Origin: Oscillospiraceae bacterium
GTDB taxonomy: Bacteria; Bacillota; Clostridia; Oscillospirales; Ruminococcaceae
Direction of reading: 5' to 3'
DNA: 5,696 nt
Assembly: GCA_020024185.1 (NCBI GenBank)
Contig: JAHHUD010000083.1
Location: 1-5,696, forward strand
Shown: positions 5,653 to 5,696 of the stretch, piece after piece
Position numbering within the stretch: position 1 is the stretch's first letter
How the letters are laid out: every line of letters begins with the position of its first letter
Program-made: the position numbers and the translations under genes
Notes under the pieces: model-generated
What the model was told of the DNA's origin: nothing
Seen by the model: the letters and a program-made list of their open reading frames with translations, nothing else
The model's database searches: none

Positions 5653-5696
5653 TAAATACATATTAGCAAAAATGGGCAATCTCATCAAGAGATTGC
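5653..5696 (-). repeat. Copy B of the 44-nt inverted repeat, cut by the window edge
   Basis: The reverse complement of this stretch aligns without gaps to 4229-4272 at 40 of 44 positions. The two copies face inward, with their T runs toward the metalloprotease-like pair, and enclose about 1.38 kb. The repeat probably continues beyond the right edge by at least the remaining hairpin arm. Confidence 0.75.
5668..5696 (-). terminator. Probable intrinsic terminator of an off-window minus-strand gene (partial)
   Basis: On the minus strand the visible part reads GCAATCTC, loop TTGAT, GAGATTGCCCATT and then a T run (TTTTT, 5672-5668). The 5' arm is cut, but the eight visible bases pair perfectly. 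It would end transcription of a gene to the right of the window, leaving about 80 nt (5586-5667) for the promoter of the metalloprotease-like gene. No convincing promoter was found there. Confidence 0.6.

Overview
This is an AT-rich window from a low-GC, Gram-positive-type bacterium, most likely a Clostridia/Firmicutes member. The evidence is the AT-rich codon use, long A/T-only intergenic stretches, Shine-Dalgarno sites of the AAGGAG type, and protein families that are common in gut and soil Clostridia. No species can be named from the sequence alone.

Left part (1-2406, minus strand): an apparent three-gene operon read right to left. It encodes a small multidrug resistance (SMR) efflux protein of the Qac/EmrE type, then a cytosolic-looking zinc-dependent phospholipase C family protein, then an UMF1-type (Atg22-like) major facilitator whose C-terminus runs off the left edge. 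The first two genes are 21 nt apart and the last two share an ATGA stop/start overlap. A candidate promoter (TATAAT at 2497-2502) with a 19-nt perfect palindrome across its -35 region lies in front of the operon.

Middle (2407-4061): a very AT-rich divergent intergenic region of about 545 bp, followed by a plus-strand membrane acyltransferase (Acyl_transf_3 family, 369 aa) that probably modifies a cell-surface glycan. A perfect TTGACA box 18 bp from TATTAT could drive it through a leader of about 265 nt.

Right part (4062-5696): a convergent intergenic region holds an intrinsic terminator and a second, 13-bp perfect hairpin. Next comes a minus-strand gene pair: a 260-aa protein of no recognised family with an HEIIH zinc-metalloprotease-like motif, and a small three-helix membrane protein that overlaps its 3' end. 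The pair is bracketed by two inverted copies of one 44-nt repeat (40/44 identical) that includes the terminator hairpin. The right copy is cut by the window edge. This bracketed pair is the least ordinary part of the window. It may be a small transferable module, or it may simply lie between two copies of a dispersed terminator-like repeat.

No RNA gene, CRISPR array, transposase, integrase or origin was seen.
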